The notes under the pieces were generated by a model. The model was not told the DNA's origin. It saw only the letters and a list, made by a program, of their open reading frames with translations, and searched no databases. A stretch of 64,000 nt of DNA from Aplidium turbinatum. Its lineage: Eukaryota; Chordata; Ascidiacea; Aplousobranchia; Polyclinidae. The translations under genes were made by a program, and so were the position numbers. This document shows positions 10,612-22,800 of this stretch, piece by piece (the stretch's first letter is position 1; each line of letters begins with the position of its first letter). The stretch is from the NCBI GenBank assembly GCA_918807975.1, contig OU964922.1:2170001-2234000 (forward strand), in the 5' to 3' direction.

Positions 10612-13600
10612 GTGTAGAGTATTTTTGTGAAGTTTTATGCAATAAAATCTAGTAATTTTAAACATGTAAGCATTTTAAGGTTAGTATTTTCTAATTCTTG
10701 CAAGGTGATTCTACAAAAAATGTTATCACAACGCATCAATCCACGTGATCCAGATAGCGCGCTCTGATTGGCTAGTTAGGGAAAACGTGATGTATGCGCA
10801 CATACGCGCGCAAGCGATTGCTGTCTGCTGCACAGAAAAATTTAAGCACTAAGTCTATTTTAATTATTTTGTTTATAAAAATTTCATATCCACCAATAGT
10901 GAATATATTAAGCTAAATGCCTGCTGATCGAGAATCCGTTTACGCGAAGTTTATGGGTGGATCAGTAATAGGTGGTTTTCATCAGCGGATTGCATTGGTA
11001 CGAACAAAACAAATAGTCTGCGAAGTAAGTTAGTTTATCAGCAGTTTAGTTCAATGTGTGAACTATCTTCTGTTCATGTATCTAACCCATGGCCTATGAT
11101 CCAACTCTAAACGTTCAATCGGCAGTGTAAATATTTTTCGACTCTTGGTGCTCTTAATCACACAGCCCTTGCTTAGAAAGCAGTCTCCAGTGATGTTTAT
11201 TCGGTTCAGACGTTTGGATGGACTTCAGTTCAACCTACGAATGACTAAATTTATCAAAACAGTTTAAAAGTAGTTTTTATTTCTAGTAAGCTTCCACAAT
11301 GTGTGTCCAGACGATTTGAGGGTTTAGTTTAAAGTCATACTAAATGAAAAACCTGACTTGGCGATTATACACGTTCTTTGTGTTTAACATGCTACCATAA
11401 AACGATTTTGAAAAAAAATTGGCCCCATTGCGGTCTGACCACCATTGCGCGCGTGCTTTTGTCAGAGATTTCAAAACGGGAATGGGCATGAGCAGCGAAA
11501 CGTGCGATTATACAGTCTACGTCACCAGCGACTAGCAATCAGCTGATCGAGCAATAGTTTTTACTACGTTCGATTTAATTGTATGTATTTTCTCATTAAC
11601 CAGAGTTTCAAATGGCAAATCTTGTTCTTCAAACATTAAATCAATCTCTTTTACATAGATTCAACGTATTCAGACCTACAATCAATGTAAAATGACAATG
11701 TAAAAAAACAAGTTTTTGAAGGCAAACTCCACAAATGCAAGTGACACGATTTCAGCTAGGCAATTTAGCAGGCGTGGAGTAATCAGCATTTTTTACATGG
11801 ATTCAACGTGTCCAGGCCTTGAATCAATGTGAAAATTCTTGGAACGCAACACATCTGACATTTTCAACCCAACGCGCGTAAAGACTTTTGATATTGCTAC
11901 TGCTAGTCGCTGGTAACATATTCTCGAGCAGTGTTTCCGCTTTTTGGTCATTTTGCAAAAAATAAAAAACAAATGAAACATTGGACTTTGCGCCTTGCCA
12001 GCGCTATTTAAAACAATTTTTTTTCAGAAATTTTTCATGAAATGTATTCTTGAGTGTTAAGTTTACGCATTTTAATGCTTAATTCCCGTTTAAAAATTTC
12101 ATTTAGTATGCCTTTAAGCAATAGGCTTAAATGTCTGAAGATGTCATAACTCTATTAATAACCATGAAAAGGACAAACCGACACAAATTCGGATTTTATT
12201 AAAATAAAACTTTGTGAATGAACTTTTCAATCATCTTTTGAATTTTCCAATGATCCAAATAGAAGCGTAGTGCGATCAATACTATTCAAAGAAAAGAAGT
12301 AGAGAGTATAGGGTAGGTTACCCCATTAAATTGACAAATTCAAGTGTATTGCAAAGCTTTCATAACACAAGTATGGCTTCATCAGTGACTACATATCTAT
12401 CCTATCTTATCGGAAAAGGTTTATAGTTCTGCTTTTGTAAGAATGATACGTTCACCTATTGGGGCATAATGATGTGGCAAAAGCTGTACAATACCCTTGG
12501 ATCAATTTAATGTGATAGCCTATTATCTATTTCTTCAATGCGGAATATCTGTATTTTCGGTACGCTTTTGCGCATGCGCGCAGTCATGCGCACAAATCAA
12601 AATCACCACTTTCTCGTGTTTTATGCCGAACCAAGGCATTATTAACGCGTTGTGGTACAGCAGCAATTAATATTTGCACTTTATATACCACAAGCAAAAA
12701 ATAACGCCAATGCAATACAAGGCAATTTTAAAATAATGTAATAATATTCAGAGTAGGATCGGGATTTAAATGCATCTGATACATTATGAAAGTTGAAAAT
12801 TTATTAAATCTGCCAAGTATGTGATACTATTTCATGAATGCCATTCTAACTTTCTCTAAAAAAAAAAGGCACACACACTGTGATAACGAACTCATCAGAA
12901 CTTGATGCTAACACAACGATGGAAGTGGTTTTACTATAGGCCTACACTAAACATAACTTTATGCACAATAACATGTCGAAGAAAGTAAAATGTCAGTGAA
13001 GGTTTCCAACGCAACAATGAATAGAAAGGAAAAGTAGTTGATGAGAATCCAAGCCACCAGACCATCAATTAAAATCGTCGCTTTTTGGACTTTAACAGTT
13101 GCGTTTGTATTTCTTAGAACATTTTGGTATGTCTGAACTTTGTTGCCTCCCTTTAAAAAAATTGTTCTAGATCCGCTACTGGCCACTACAATACTGAAGG
13201 CAAGTTATGCTCGAATCAAAATTTCTTTGATCGAGGTGAAGTGCAATATTTAAACAACAAGCTTACCTTACTTTAAAAGAAATCGAAACCAATAAATTGT
13301 AAAGACTAACAAAGTTAGGTAGTAAAAATAATTTTTTTCACAGACGAATAACATGTATAAATCTGTTTTACTTACATTTGTTTACTTCATATTGCGATCG
13401 TGCAGTTGTGTGACGTGGACTCGGAAGCTATTGGATACTTACGACACAGGCAAGTTCGCGGTGGTGATATGTCTAAGATGTAACTATGAAGAGAAAATAC
13501 TCTCTGGCAAATTTTAATTGATTGTGGGAATCTTTATCCTCGGACTGAGAAACCTTCTTTGAGAGCTTAATCCTGGTAGTTTTTAAATAAACTACTTGTG

Positions 13601-13890
13601 GAGGCTTTAAACCACTGACGCAGGTCCGGTCATCGAGATTTATGTAAAACCAGGACTTCATTTACGGTACATCAGCCTACTACCTTGTGTCAACCGTATT
13701 AAAATATGACCAGTTAGTCAATATAGGCTAAAACCATCTTGGCTTAAACCTCCATTTACGTTACTAGGCCTACTTCATGTAGCTCAGAATGCTTGAAATC
13801 ACAATCCCGCAACCAAGAGCAGCCCATGCCTCATTTACAAAAAACATATTCCGATATCTTTGTGAAAGTAGCATAATAATCTATATTTAC
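10612..13890. other. No recognised gene
   Basis: AT-rich DNA with no convincing exon. TTTTTACAT-GATTCAACGT with AATCAATGT occurs twice (about 11650-11690 and 11790-11830), a degenerate inverted motif. TTCTAGATCCGCTACTG at about 13168-13184 looks like a hAT terminus without an identified partner. The stretch 13525-13645 is related to 52060-52160. Confidence 0.5.
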
Positions 13891-13898
13891 TCCAACAG

Positions 13899-14165
13899 GT
13901 GATAGAAAATTCAGTTTCTTCTGCACAAACGAGACAGCAAATGAAGAACAGAAAACCCAACAGTGCATGAGTGCCAACTTTACACTTGTGAGAAAAATTG
14001 ACGCTTCATTATTCTTGGATACGACAGGAAATCCGTTAACTCTACAGGCTTTACAGTCAACGCAAGCAAGTGGGCTACTGGGCAAACGTTGCTGCAGACC
14101 GCCCAGCAACTGTACATTAAACCGTTTGGCAGAGTTGTGTTTCCCGGAGGAAAGTCGTACGAAAG
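13899..14165 (+). CDS. Candidate exon, cysteine-rich peptide
   Basis: An open stretch of 88 codons lies between a plausible acceptor (TTACTCCAACAG, ending 13898) and a strong donor (AAAG/GTAAGG at 14166). It would start in phase 2 and end in phase 1. The peptide contains FSFFCTNETANEEQ, QQCMSANFTLV, GKRCCRPPSNCTLNRL and ELCFPEE: six cysteines and three N-x-T/S sites, suggesting a secreted or extracellular domain. No family is recognised, and no neighbouring exon with matching phase was found. It could be an isolated host exon, part of a larger gene off the window, or a chance open frame. Confidence 0.4.
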
Positions 14166-14946
14166 GTAAGGCATGGTGAAACCCAGATAAAAGTAGGAGC
14201 AGACTTAAATTTGAAGACTCTCCTCCGGGAAACTTATATACTTACTTACTTCTCTGAACTATGTACCTTTTTTGTATCTATATATATATATAGGCTAAGC
14301 CAGGCTTTGCATATCTAGTTCCTTTAATAGTTTAAACAATTTATAACTTTAGGGCTTACTTCGAGATTGATACAAAATTTCTAGTTTGAGTTTAGGTTTT
14401 CAAGTTTGTCCATGAAATGTAAGGCCGCTAACAACTTTTCTTTGAGTGTTGAGAAAGGCGGGCCAAAACGGACATACGAACTTTAAAGTGCTCTGTTTGA
14501 GTAAACCAATCAGATATCATGCGTTTTTTTAATTAACATGTCGCTTAGCAAAACTCCCACGAGCAAAAAACTTAATGTGTTTTTTCTTTGTTTATTTACA
14601 AAAAAATATTTTTATTCTAGATGTCTGTTTTACCCCGCCATTAGTTGTCAAGATCAAGCGAATTTTTATGAACTTGTTAGTATAAATATCCAATATCCAT
14701 AAATAAAAGCAATTAGACTTGGTAACCAGTAAATTCATTATAAATGAAGATTTCGCTGCCGTAAAGGCAGCTACTTCAGTATTTTTATTCAAATAGAATC
14801 AAACAAACTCTTTGTTAAAGCAATGTTTGACAAATGGTTCTCTTTGCCGGTTACAGGTCTCCAAAACAGACATGCTATCCGTTTGAAAACAATTTCCACG
14901 CTAAAAAAATATTGTTTCCTTTAAGCTGCGTTGCACGTCATAGATA

Positions 14947-16588
14947 GAGGAGACTGGGATGAGATGAGCATTGAGCAATACCTGTTTTTGAAAAAACTAT
15001 TTGGCAATTTTTTTTCTTTGTCCTGAGTCTATTAGACGCAATGCTACTTCATACAATTTGTTTGTCCAATAAGCATCGCAATTTACAATGGCATACAATT
15101 TGATTTATGTCGAAACATACAGTTTGTTATTTTTTTGTCGCCATAACTGAATATTTTTATTGTTCCACCATGTAAACCAAATTTGGTTCCTTCTCTTGGT
15201 AGGTATAATATTGTAAGAATATTCATTAAAAAGTTTAGATTAGTTCGTGCTAAAGGTTTTGAAATATTTTCAATTTTCTCACAAAAGTCAGGATGGGGTA
15301 AAGTGTGCTATTGAAGAAGATAACATGGAGCAGTTGCTCCATTTACCCCAAAAAATAGCCTTGTAAGCAATTTACTTTTTAAACTGTTAAATTTGTGTTT
15401 TTTTAGATTTATTGTGTAATATAAGAAAAAGCAATAATAGTGTTATGTTTTAAAACAATGCCTCGCAACTATGAAAAAGACTGGCAGGGAATTACTTCAA
15501 CTTAATGGAGATTCTCAACTTACCCAGGTCATTGCTCAATAGGGTGGCTCGTTTTTGAACTTTTTTTTTTAATTCTCTCGGGGTAGTGGGGAAATGGTGC
15601 CAATGAGTGAGAAAATAATCAGGACAAAATTTGAGATTCGTACAAAATTGTCTTCAGCCTCCTCATGGGGCCCAAAAATCGAAAAATGGGGCCAAAAACG
15701 CATTTTTTTTCAAAAATATTTTTAGTTTGGGTAGATACAATATTGTTTAGATATATCCAATTAGCCTAAGAAAAAAAATTGGAGTCATTTGAACTATTCC
15801 TTCAGCTTCCTCACAGCTTCTGAAAATTTCCATTTTGCTAAAAATTTCGCATTTTTGTGGGTGGTTACATGATACATAATTGCGTTAGACATTTTGCCAG
15901 CTATAAAACGTCATTGTATTTCTCTTTATCGACCTGCCCTGAGCTGTTGCGTCATTTTTTAATGAAATTGGGTTAATTTGGTAGGAAAAAGTGACGTCTT
16001 TTATTTGAATTTACGTCACTGACGAAGTTTGTAGTTATGTAACCACAAACAAAAATGCGAAATTTTCAGCAAAATAAAAATTTTCAGAAGCTGTGAGGAA
16101 GCTGAAGGAATAGTTCAATTGACTTCAATTTTTTCTTTTAGGTTATTTAGATATATCTAAACAATATTGTATCTACCCAAACTAAAAATATTTTTGAAAA
16201 AAATTGCGTTTTTGACCCAATTTTTCGTTTTTTGGGCCCCATGAGGAGGCTGAAGACAATTTGTTACGAATCTCAAATTTTGTCCTGATTATTTTCTCAC
16301 TCATTGGCACCATTTCCCCACTACCCCGAGGGAATTAAAAAAAAAAGTTCAAAAACGAGCCACCCTATTGCTCAATTTACCTCATGAAATTTTTGTCGCG
16401 GTAAGTTGAGCAATTAAATATTAATATAAAAAATATATAAATCACACGGTGATCAAACTCAATCGAAAATGCAGCTAATTCACTTGTGCTTTAAGTCTAC
16501 CCTTTAAAAAATTTTCAAAGCAAACCGTATTTGCTTTTTTTTGCAAAAGCAACTTGAGAAAAAGTTATCATCTTATCCCACTCTACCC
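14947..16588. mobile_element. Middle element of the nest (TA-target, pogo/Tc1-like MITE)
   Basis: TA at 14945-14946 and 16589-16590 flanks matching ends: GAGGAGACTGGGATGAGATG on the left and, complemented on the right, GGGTAGAGTGGGATAAGATG. Without the 828-bp insertion it would be about 0.8 kb. The layout resembles the ends of the pogo-like element at 57040-59650. Confidence 0.65.
15540..16367. mobile_element. 828-bp fold-back element with ~330-bp arms
   Basis: The sequence from TAGGGTGGCTCGTTTTTGAA is repeated in inverted orientation from the other end. Arms are about 330 bp each with only scattered differences, and the central spacer is about 165 bp. TTGCTCAA flanks both sides (15532-15539 and 16368-16375). 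The duplication reads as 8 or 10 bp depending on whether the outer T/A belong to the element. There is no coding capacity. Confidence 0.9.
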
Positions 16589-16989
16589 TAAGTCCGTTTT
16601 TCCCCAATTATCCATTGTCCGTTTTGCCACAAACAAGCTTATCAAAAAAGTCTGTAATTATAAGCAAAAATAAAATATGCAGTAGGCTAAGCTAATTTTT
16701 GGAGGATAGTGATCCATTTCCCATTTATGTTTAAAACTAAAAAATGAACTATTTTTTGTTTCGAAAAACGCCTAAATATTATCACATTTAAGTGGGCAAG
16801 TTCTTATTATAACAAGCTAGGAAAACTATTTCAACCTCTTGGCCGCCGAATGTTGCACGAGGATTTCCAATTTTTTGATGTATTTATTCAAGTAGTTCTG
16901 GAATATAGAGAAAAGGTGAGTTATTTTTATGTGTATTTTTTTTTCAAAATAACAAATGTCCGCTTTGTCCCGCCTTCTCCAACTTGATC

Positions 16990-17080
16990 TATTAAGCCAG
17001 TGATTCCAAAATCATGGACCGCGGCCCAATTTTAGGTTTTGGAAAAGTCTAATTGGGCCGCAAAGCCTTTGACTGCAAAG
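16990..17080. mobile_element. hAT terminal fragment (possible)
   Basis: CAGTGATTCCAAAATCATGG followed by ACCGCGGCCCA resembles the end of hAT elements that start CAGTGGTTCCCAAA. No partner end or coding sequence was found. Confidence 0.35.
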
Positions 17081-17810
17081 AAATATCAGTGGAACTCAGA
17101 GCAAAGCAGTAGCTTATTCTAATACAAATGAGTTAAGATATTAGCCTACACTGCAATAGGCTTCAATAGGAAAGAGTGCATTTTCTACACAACGTAGCCT
17201 ATCGTATTGACAATTTGAAACAAATGCAAAAAACTTTTGTTTTTGTATGACCGTTTTCTTCGCCACTCCAAGGGTCGGGGGGGCTCTATCACCATTGAGC
17301 AGTGGCGGAAACTCGGTCTGAAATGTTTGTTTTTTCACTAACTGAAACACATTTACACAGTTCAGCCCAGAGGAGGACACAATTCACTACACCCTGGTAA
17401 CATAAACCTTTGTTCGGTGGCTTCCTGCATAACAGACAACCACGTGATTGAATGTATCAACTCAAGTACCAACATGAAATGTATTGTTTGCAGCTCAAAT
17501 GGTAAGATGGTTTGTGAAACGTTAGTTTGCGCTGTGAAGGGTAGTGCCAAGCAAATGGCTAGCCTACATAGCTAAACAGTAAACCAGAGCATGCAATAGC
17601 GAAATTGGTAACTACACACAAAAATAGCAGATTATAATCAATTTATTACTTTAAACATATCAAATGAAAAATTATGAATGTAAAAAGTTTGCACAAAATT
17701 TAATAATGGATGAAGAGTGTGAGCTACACCTCATTTGTCAATGCCCTGGAGGACATTTAGCAACAATAGTTAATTATAGCAAAAATCAGCATGCCTATAA
17801 TTATCAAAAT

Positions 17811-18147
17811 TAGGGCTGTGGAGTCGGGAAAATAATATACGATTCCGACTTCTCGGTTTAGTTGGCCAATTCCGACTTCAGCGTTGCCAGATTTGTTTAA
17901 TCAACAGTAATTTTATTTAAGTTGTAATCAAAACTAAATCGGCGACTTTCACAAAAACCTACAAGAACAAACACCTCTATTTTCTGGAAAAGTTTTAGAG
18001 GGCAATATGGAAAATAAGTAGCCTAACAATATTATGGAAAAACATCGCCAACAAAAATTTTATTGTTTATGGTTTTGAATCAAACTAAAGCCGGCCTTTT
18101 TTTAACGACTCTGGACACGTCAAAATCCCTTCGATTCCACAGCCCTG
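17811..18147. mobile_element. Short hAT-like MITE
   Basis: The ends TAGGGCTGTGGAGTCG and CGATTCCACAGCCCTG form an imperfect inverted repeat close to the known hAT terminus CAGGGCTGTGGAGTCG. The interior is 337 bp and non-coding. The flanks do not give a clean 8-bp duplication. Confidence 0.65.
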
Positions 18148-18741
18148 GTAAAAACCGTCCAAAAATAAATAAGTAAAACTGAATCGCAACCGCCTTGCCA
18201 TACAAAGCTTGAAATACATTTTCAATCAAACGACATTCATAGGTTAAGCTGAAACGGCTTCTTTACCTTTCAACTTTTAACTATCAGACTAATTTTGAAT
18301 GCGATAAACTACATTATTAGCCTAATTATTAAACTCAATAGAAACCTGATTCAAATCATTGATGGATTTTCAGGAACTGCGGAAAAGACCGACAAAGAGA
18401 AAATGAAAGAAACGCTCGGACATCTTTTGGCGAACTATACTGGTAGCCTAATCATGCAATATGATATTGCTATTTTCTGTACTAACTTAGTCTTAACTGA
18501 AAAATGGATTTCTTCACTGGTCTTCCGGTTTTCGACAAAGGGGCTGATCATAAAAGACGTCCGCAGTCACGGGATAAGGGGTATTTGCAAATTGCGGTCG
18601 TTTGTGGACAAGCATTTTCTGGGATGCGGACATCCTTTTATAGTAGGCTGCAAACAAGAAAATCATTTTACCAATCATCTGATCCTGCATTCTCATACCG
18701 ATTTTACAACCAGGTTTCTCGTCTTTCTTTCTAGGGTGTGC

Positions 18742-19162
18742 CATGGCCACCTAAAGATACGGCCTGATTTGTCACATTTTGCAGAAATTTCCAGGTTTTT
18801 CTAACTTTGGGCGAACGTTTAATTAAGTAAATTTTTCTAAAAATTAGATTTTTACGCTTTCTTTATTCTTTTCCCCAGATGACACAATAGGTTTTAACAT
18901 CCTCACATGTTGAAAAACAAAGAAGATTTGATTTTGTAGAATTTAGTCAGACTGTTAATTTTCAATCACAGTCTGATTTTGCGTTTTTCAACTTACTTTT
19001 TCTCTTTAGCTACTGCTTCCCCAAGGCAACAAAAAAGTTTTTTGTCATTGGGAAATCGTAAAAAGTAAAAACATCTCAAAAAATGTCAGTTAAGCACTAG
19101 CAGTAGCTGAAATCAAAATGTGCAAAATGTGACAAATCAGGTCGCATCTCCAGGTGGCCATG
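18742..19162. mobile_element. 421-bp MITE (CATGGCCACC family), copy 1
   Basis: The ends CATGGCCACC and GGTGGCCATG extend to imperfect inverted repeats of about 40 bp. GGTGTGC flanks it at 18735-18741 and 19163-19169. The interior is non-coding. It is highly similar to 22058-22475. Confidence 0.85.
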
Positions 19163-19169
19163 GGTGTGC

Positions 19170-20366
19170 TTTCTAACATCTTGGCTAACCACCGCTCAAG
19201 GTAATAGGTTATTGTTGAGTGGTACGGTATTGTAAAGAATTTATGCCGTAACCAGCCCAAAATTTTGAGGGGGCTAAAAAGTTACCATGACGAAAAATGC
19301 TTTAGCAAACTAATTTAGTGCGTAATTCAAAAGATGTTGTTAACTCTATGTTTCTCGGCAGCAGATTGTAGCAAGAATTGACAGCGATAGACACCGTATT
19401 TCGCCCATGAGGCTGGGCTCGTCAGTATCGCACCGTATTCTTGTCACAAGGGTATTCCACCACCGCTTTTACCAGTCAGTTTAAGTCTTTAACATCATCA
19501 ACTGGTCGCTGTAGCTTACTAGTGATTGCTCAGCCTTGTGCTGATAGCCAGGAAGAACGCTCCATTCTTCAAAAGTCGGTAGCTTTTATCGATATAAAAT
19601 TCACTTTTCCAAACCTAGTTTATCTGAATGTAATAAGTGTTTACAGCACTAATAGCAAATGCCACCGCCATTAGAAATCAATTTCCACCAATTAGGCTCC
19701 TTACAACTCGGTTTGTCTTCTCTTCTTTGTTTTTTTCATCATGGCAATGACGCACACACAAGTTTGAGAAGAGATCAGACGTCTTCGCTGAGCGAAACCT
19801 CGTCTTGACTCGTTTCTTGCACTAAAAAGACCTCTCAGGCTCAACAGTTGTTGCGGGTAACACCACGATAACCTGGATTGGGAATGCGTGTTTGTACACC
19901 ACTCATGAGACCTGTCATTGTTGATGTGCCATATAGAGTAAAACTTCGTACATTTTTTTTTGTATGTTATTTTCTCTAAGGATGCGCATTGTCATGATGC
20001 GCAAAACATCAGTGAAACAATAAATCAACTTTTTTATTGTTCCTTTTACTTTCACTTTCATCTGATGAACGTTGAAGCTAGTGCTATAAACAAAAAAGTC
20101 TTTATTCAAATAGAAATTGAGTTCCCTAAAATTCTATTTGAATAAGGACCTTCTGATGACCTCACGTTTAGGGTGAAACAGACTGTAGAGGTTTTTAAAG
20201 AGTAGTAGCTGAATTTGATGTAATTTCCTCTGATTGGCTTTTTTGCTTGGTGTGATTTATTTGAACTGCTGTCTGGTCGAAGCCCTGCATTGCTTATGTC
20301 ATAATTATGTGTGTGCCTTTGGTAGTTCTGTCGCACTGCTTGTTTCTGGTTTCATTTCCATTGTTC
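19170..20366. other. No recognised gene
   Basis: Non-coding by inspection. At 20090-20225 it holds a fragment of the hairpin repeat family also present at 34690-34900, 40695-40880 and 44375-44520 (shared phrase AGGGTGAAACAG). Confidence 0.5.
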
Positions 20367-20379
20367 ATCTGAGGTCGTA

Positions 20380-20637
20380 CCAGCTCAGTGGCCGAGTGGT
20401 TTCGCCTTCGCCTCTGGTGCTGGTAGATCTGACATCGATTCCAGGTCGGGTCAAACCGAAGACTTTAAAAACGGTACCGACTGTGTTCTTTCTTGCATAA
20501 CGCAGTGAGAATAAATCGGGTAATAATGTGATGACATCGTAAACCTGATATAAACAAATTAAAACATGAGCCCTGTTGCTAAAAGACCTTAGCTGTTGTA
20601 GAGCGACAATAAATAAAACCTTTACATTATTATTATT
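20380..20637 (+). repeat. Complete tRNA-derived SINE
   Basis: The head carries the A box TGGCCGAGTGG (20389-20399), typical of tRNA-Ser/Leu, and a B box near 20433-20443. The body ends in an (ATT)n tail. A 13-bp duplication flanks it, ATCTGAGGTCGTA at 20367-20379 and ATCTGAAGTCGTA at 20638-20650, with one mismatch. This is the hallmark of LINE-mediated insertion. Confidence 0.85.
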
Positions 20638-20859
20638 ATCTGAAGTCGTAGAGTAGTGGGCAGTAGAAGTTGTTTTGCAAAGCAGTTTTGTTAAATATTT
20701 TCATGTTAAGTTATAGCGTTTAATTCTGTAATAATTATGTTTATGATAGTTTAATTATTATTCTATTTGAATTAGACATGGCAATGGTTTAATAAATTAC
20801 AACCTTCTTAAGGTCTATGAATATTTATCAATGCATTCATCACAATTTAATTCATTGAA

Positions 20860-22800
20860 ATGGACAAGTTCCTAAAACCTGATCGTTTAGAGGTGGACCC
20901 GCATTCACCGACAGCAAGCACAGAGTTTAAGCACTGGCTAAAGGCATTCCGTAACTTCATCAGAATCATAGATGTCGAAGCCAATCGTCCTCTAGACAAG
21001 CTGAGTATATTTGAAAATCGCGTGTCAGCATCTGTGTTTAACTACATAGAAGACGTTGCTACTTATGACGAGGCCATCGCGGTGCTTGAAGCTACACTAT
21101 GTTAAAACCAAAAATGAAATATTTGCTAGACATCTCTTAGCTTCTCGTCGCCAACAGACAAGCAAATCCATAGACGAATTTTTGCAGGATTTGAGAGTTT
21201 CGCCAAAGGACTGCAATTTCAGACAAGTGTCTGCTGAACAGCATAAAGAGGTCTCAATTCGTGATGCCTTTATCACTGGGCTGAAGTGAAGTTTTATAAG
21301 ACAACGCCTTTTAAAACAAGAAGGTCAATTAACTCTACAAGCAGCGTCCAGCAAAGCACGCTCTTTAGACCTTGCCCAGAAAAATCCAAGCATCTATGAT
21401 GTTGGTTCATCTGCTACGGCATCAGCAGCGTCACAGTGTTCAGATAATCTTCCTGATTGTCTCGTCAAGGAGGAAGAACAGTTTACAGCTTCCGTTTCCA
21501 AATCACAACGTAATCCTAGAAAATGTTTTTTCTGTGGTGGAAAAATGCACAGAAGAATTGACTGCCCAGCTCAGATGACAGAATGCTATAATTGCGGAAA
21601 AACCGGCCACTTTGCTAAAGTTTGAAAAGAAACTAACTGAAGAAGACAAAGCTGCAGCAACTGCATTTCCAATCGTCACATCCAGTTATGTCTGTGGAGC
21701 TCCTTCATGTCTCAAAAGCACAGCAGTTCAAGTTTTTACCAACGATTCGTCAGCCCAAGCTCTATTGGATACAGGAGCATCAGAAAGTTTCATCAACAAA
21801 AAGTTTGTTATAGAGCTTGGAATTACACCACCTCCTTATCAATCTAAAATCAGTATGGCTTCTACCAACTTTTCTGCACAAGTGAAAGGTAAAATCTATG
21901 CCAAAATGAAATATGCAGATCAAGAGTATGATGGTTTTTCCCTGGGAGTAATGCATAAGTTATGCGCAGATATTGTTTTGGGACAAGACTTCCTGAAACT
22001 TCATAAGCAAGTAACGTTCCAGATGGGTGGTTCTAAAGAAGCAATTGTTGTCAACAGCATGGTCACCTAAAGATACGGCCTGATTTGTCACATTTTGCAG
22101 AAATTTTCAGGTTATGCTGACTTTTGGCGAATGTTTGTATAATTTTTTCTAAAAATTATATTTTTACACTGTCTTTACTGTTTTCCTCAGATGACACAAT
22201 AGGTTTTAACATCCTTACTTGTTGAAAAACAAAGAAAATTTGATTTCGAATATTTTAGTTAGACTGTTAATTTTTCAATAACTATCTGGTTCAGCGTTTT
22301 TCAATTTACTTTTTCTCATTTGCCACTGCTTCCTCAAGGCAACAAAAAGCTTTAATATTATCAGGAGACAGCAAAAATTAAAAATATTTCAGAAAATGTC
22401 CGTCAAGCACTAGCAGTAGCTGTATACAAAATATGCAAAATGTGACAAATCAGGCCGCATCTCCAGGTGGCCATGTCAACAGTAAAAGACACTGTAGAGT
22501 TGCGCAAGCCTTAGTGTCACTCCCACGCTTATTTGAAAACATGTCACCAAAGTGCCGGAGAATTGCTGTCAAGTCTCGCCAATATAGCAAAGCTGACGAT
22601 ACATTCATAAAGGAGGAAGTGCAGAAGTTGTTAAAAGATGGCATTATGGAGAAATTTGCATCACCCTGGAGGGCACAAGTCTTGGTAACAAAAGACCAGC
22701 GACACAAGAAAACAATGGTGATCGATTACTCACAAACTTTAAAACTAACTGATTACTGCGTGACTCTACTTTGCTCGATGAGTCTGCTACTTACATTGTA
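20860..22800 (+). mobile_element. Ty3/gypsy-like retroelement (broken fossil)
   Basis: In order the stretch encodes a Gag-like region (starting MDKFLKPDRLEVDP), a zinc-knuckle region, a retropepsin region with LLDTGASESF, and the beginning of a reverse-transcriptase region. The order is that of Ty3/gypsy elements. It is broken in several places, lacks most of pol, and has no recognised LTRs. A MITE of 418 bp lies inside it at 22058-22475. Confidence 0.8.
22058..22475. mobile_element. 418-bp MITE (CATGGCCACC family), copy 2
   Basis: Same family as 18742-19162. The ends are CATGGTCACC and GGTGGCCATG. TCAACAG flanks it at 22051-22057 and 22476-22482. It is inserted within the gypsy-like fossil, so it is younger than that insertion. 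Confidence 0.88.

Larger units (their letters stand above)
14451..16980. mobile_element. Outer element of a triple nest
   Basis: The left end GAGAAAGGCGGGCCAAAACG matches the complement of the right end, which reads GGAGAAGGCGGGACAAAGCG. The motif CAAAACGGACA recurs just inside both ends. No transposase is seen and the target duplication is unclear. A related left end occurs at about 54800-55000. Confidence 0.5.

Noticed and set aside
18295-18804. 169-codon open frame
   Set aside because: It runs into the 421-bp MITE at its 3' end, has no recognisable domain and overlaps open frames on both strands. Most likely chance.
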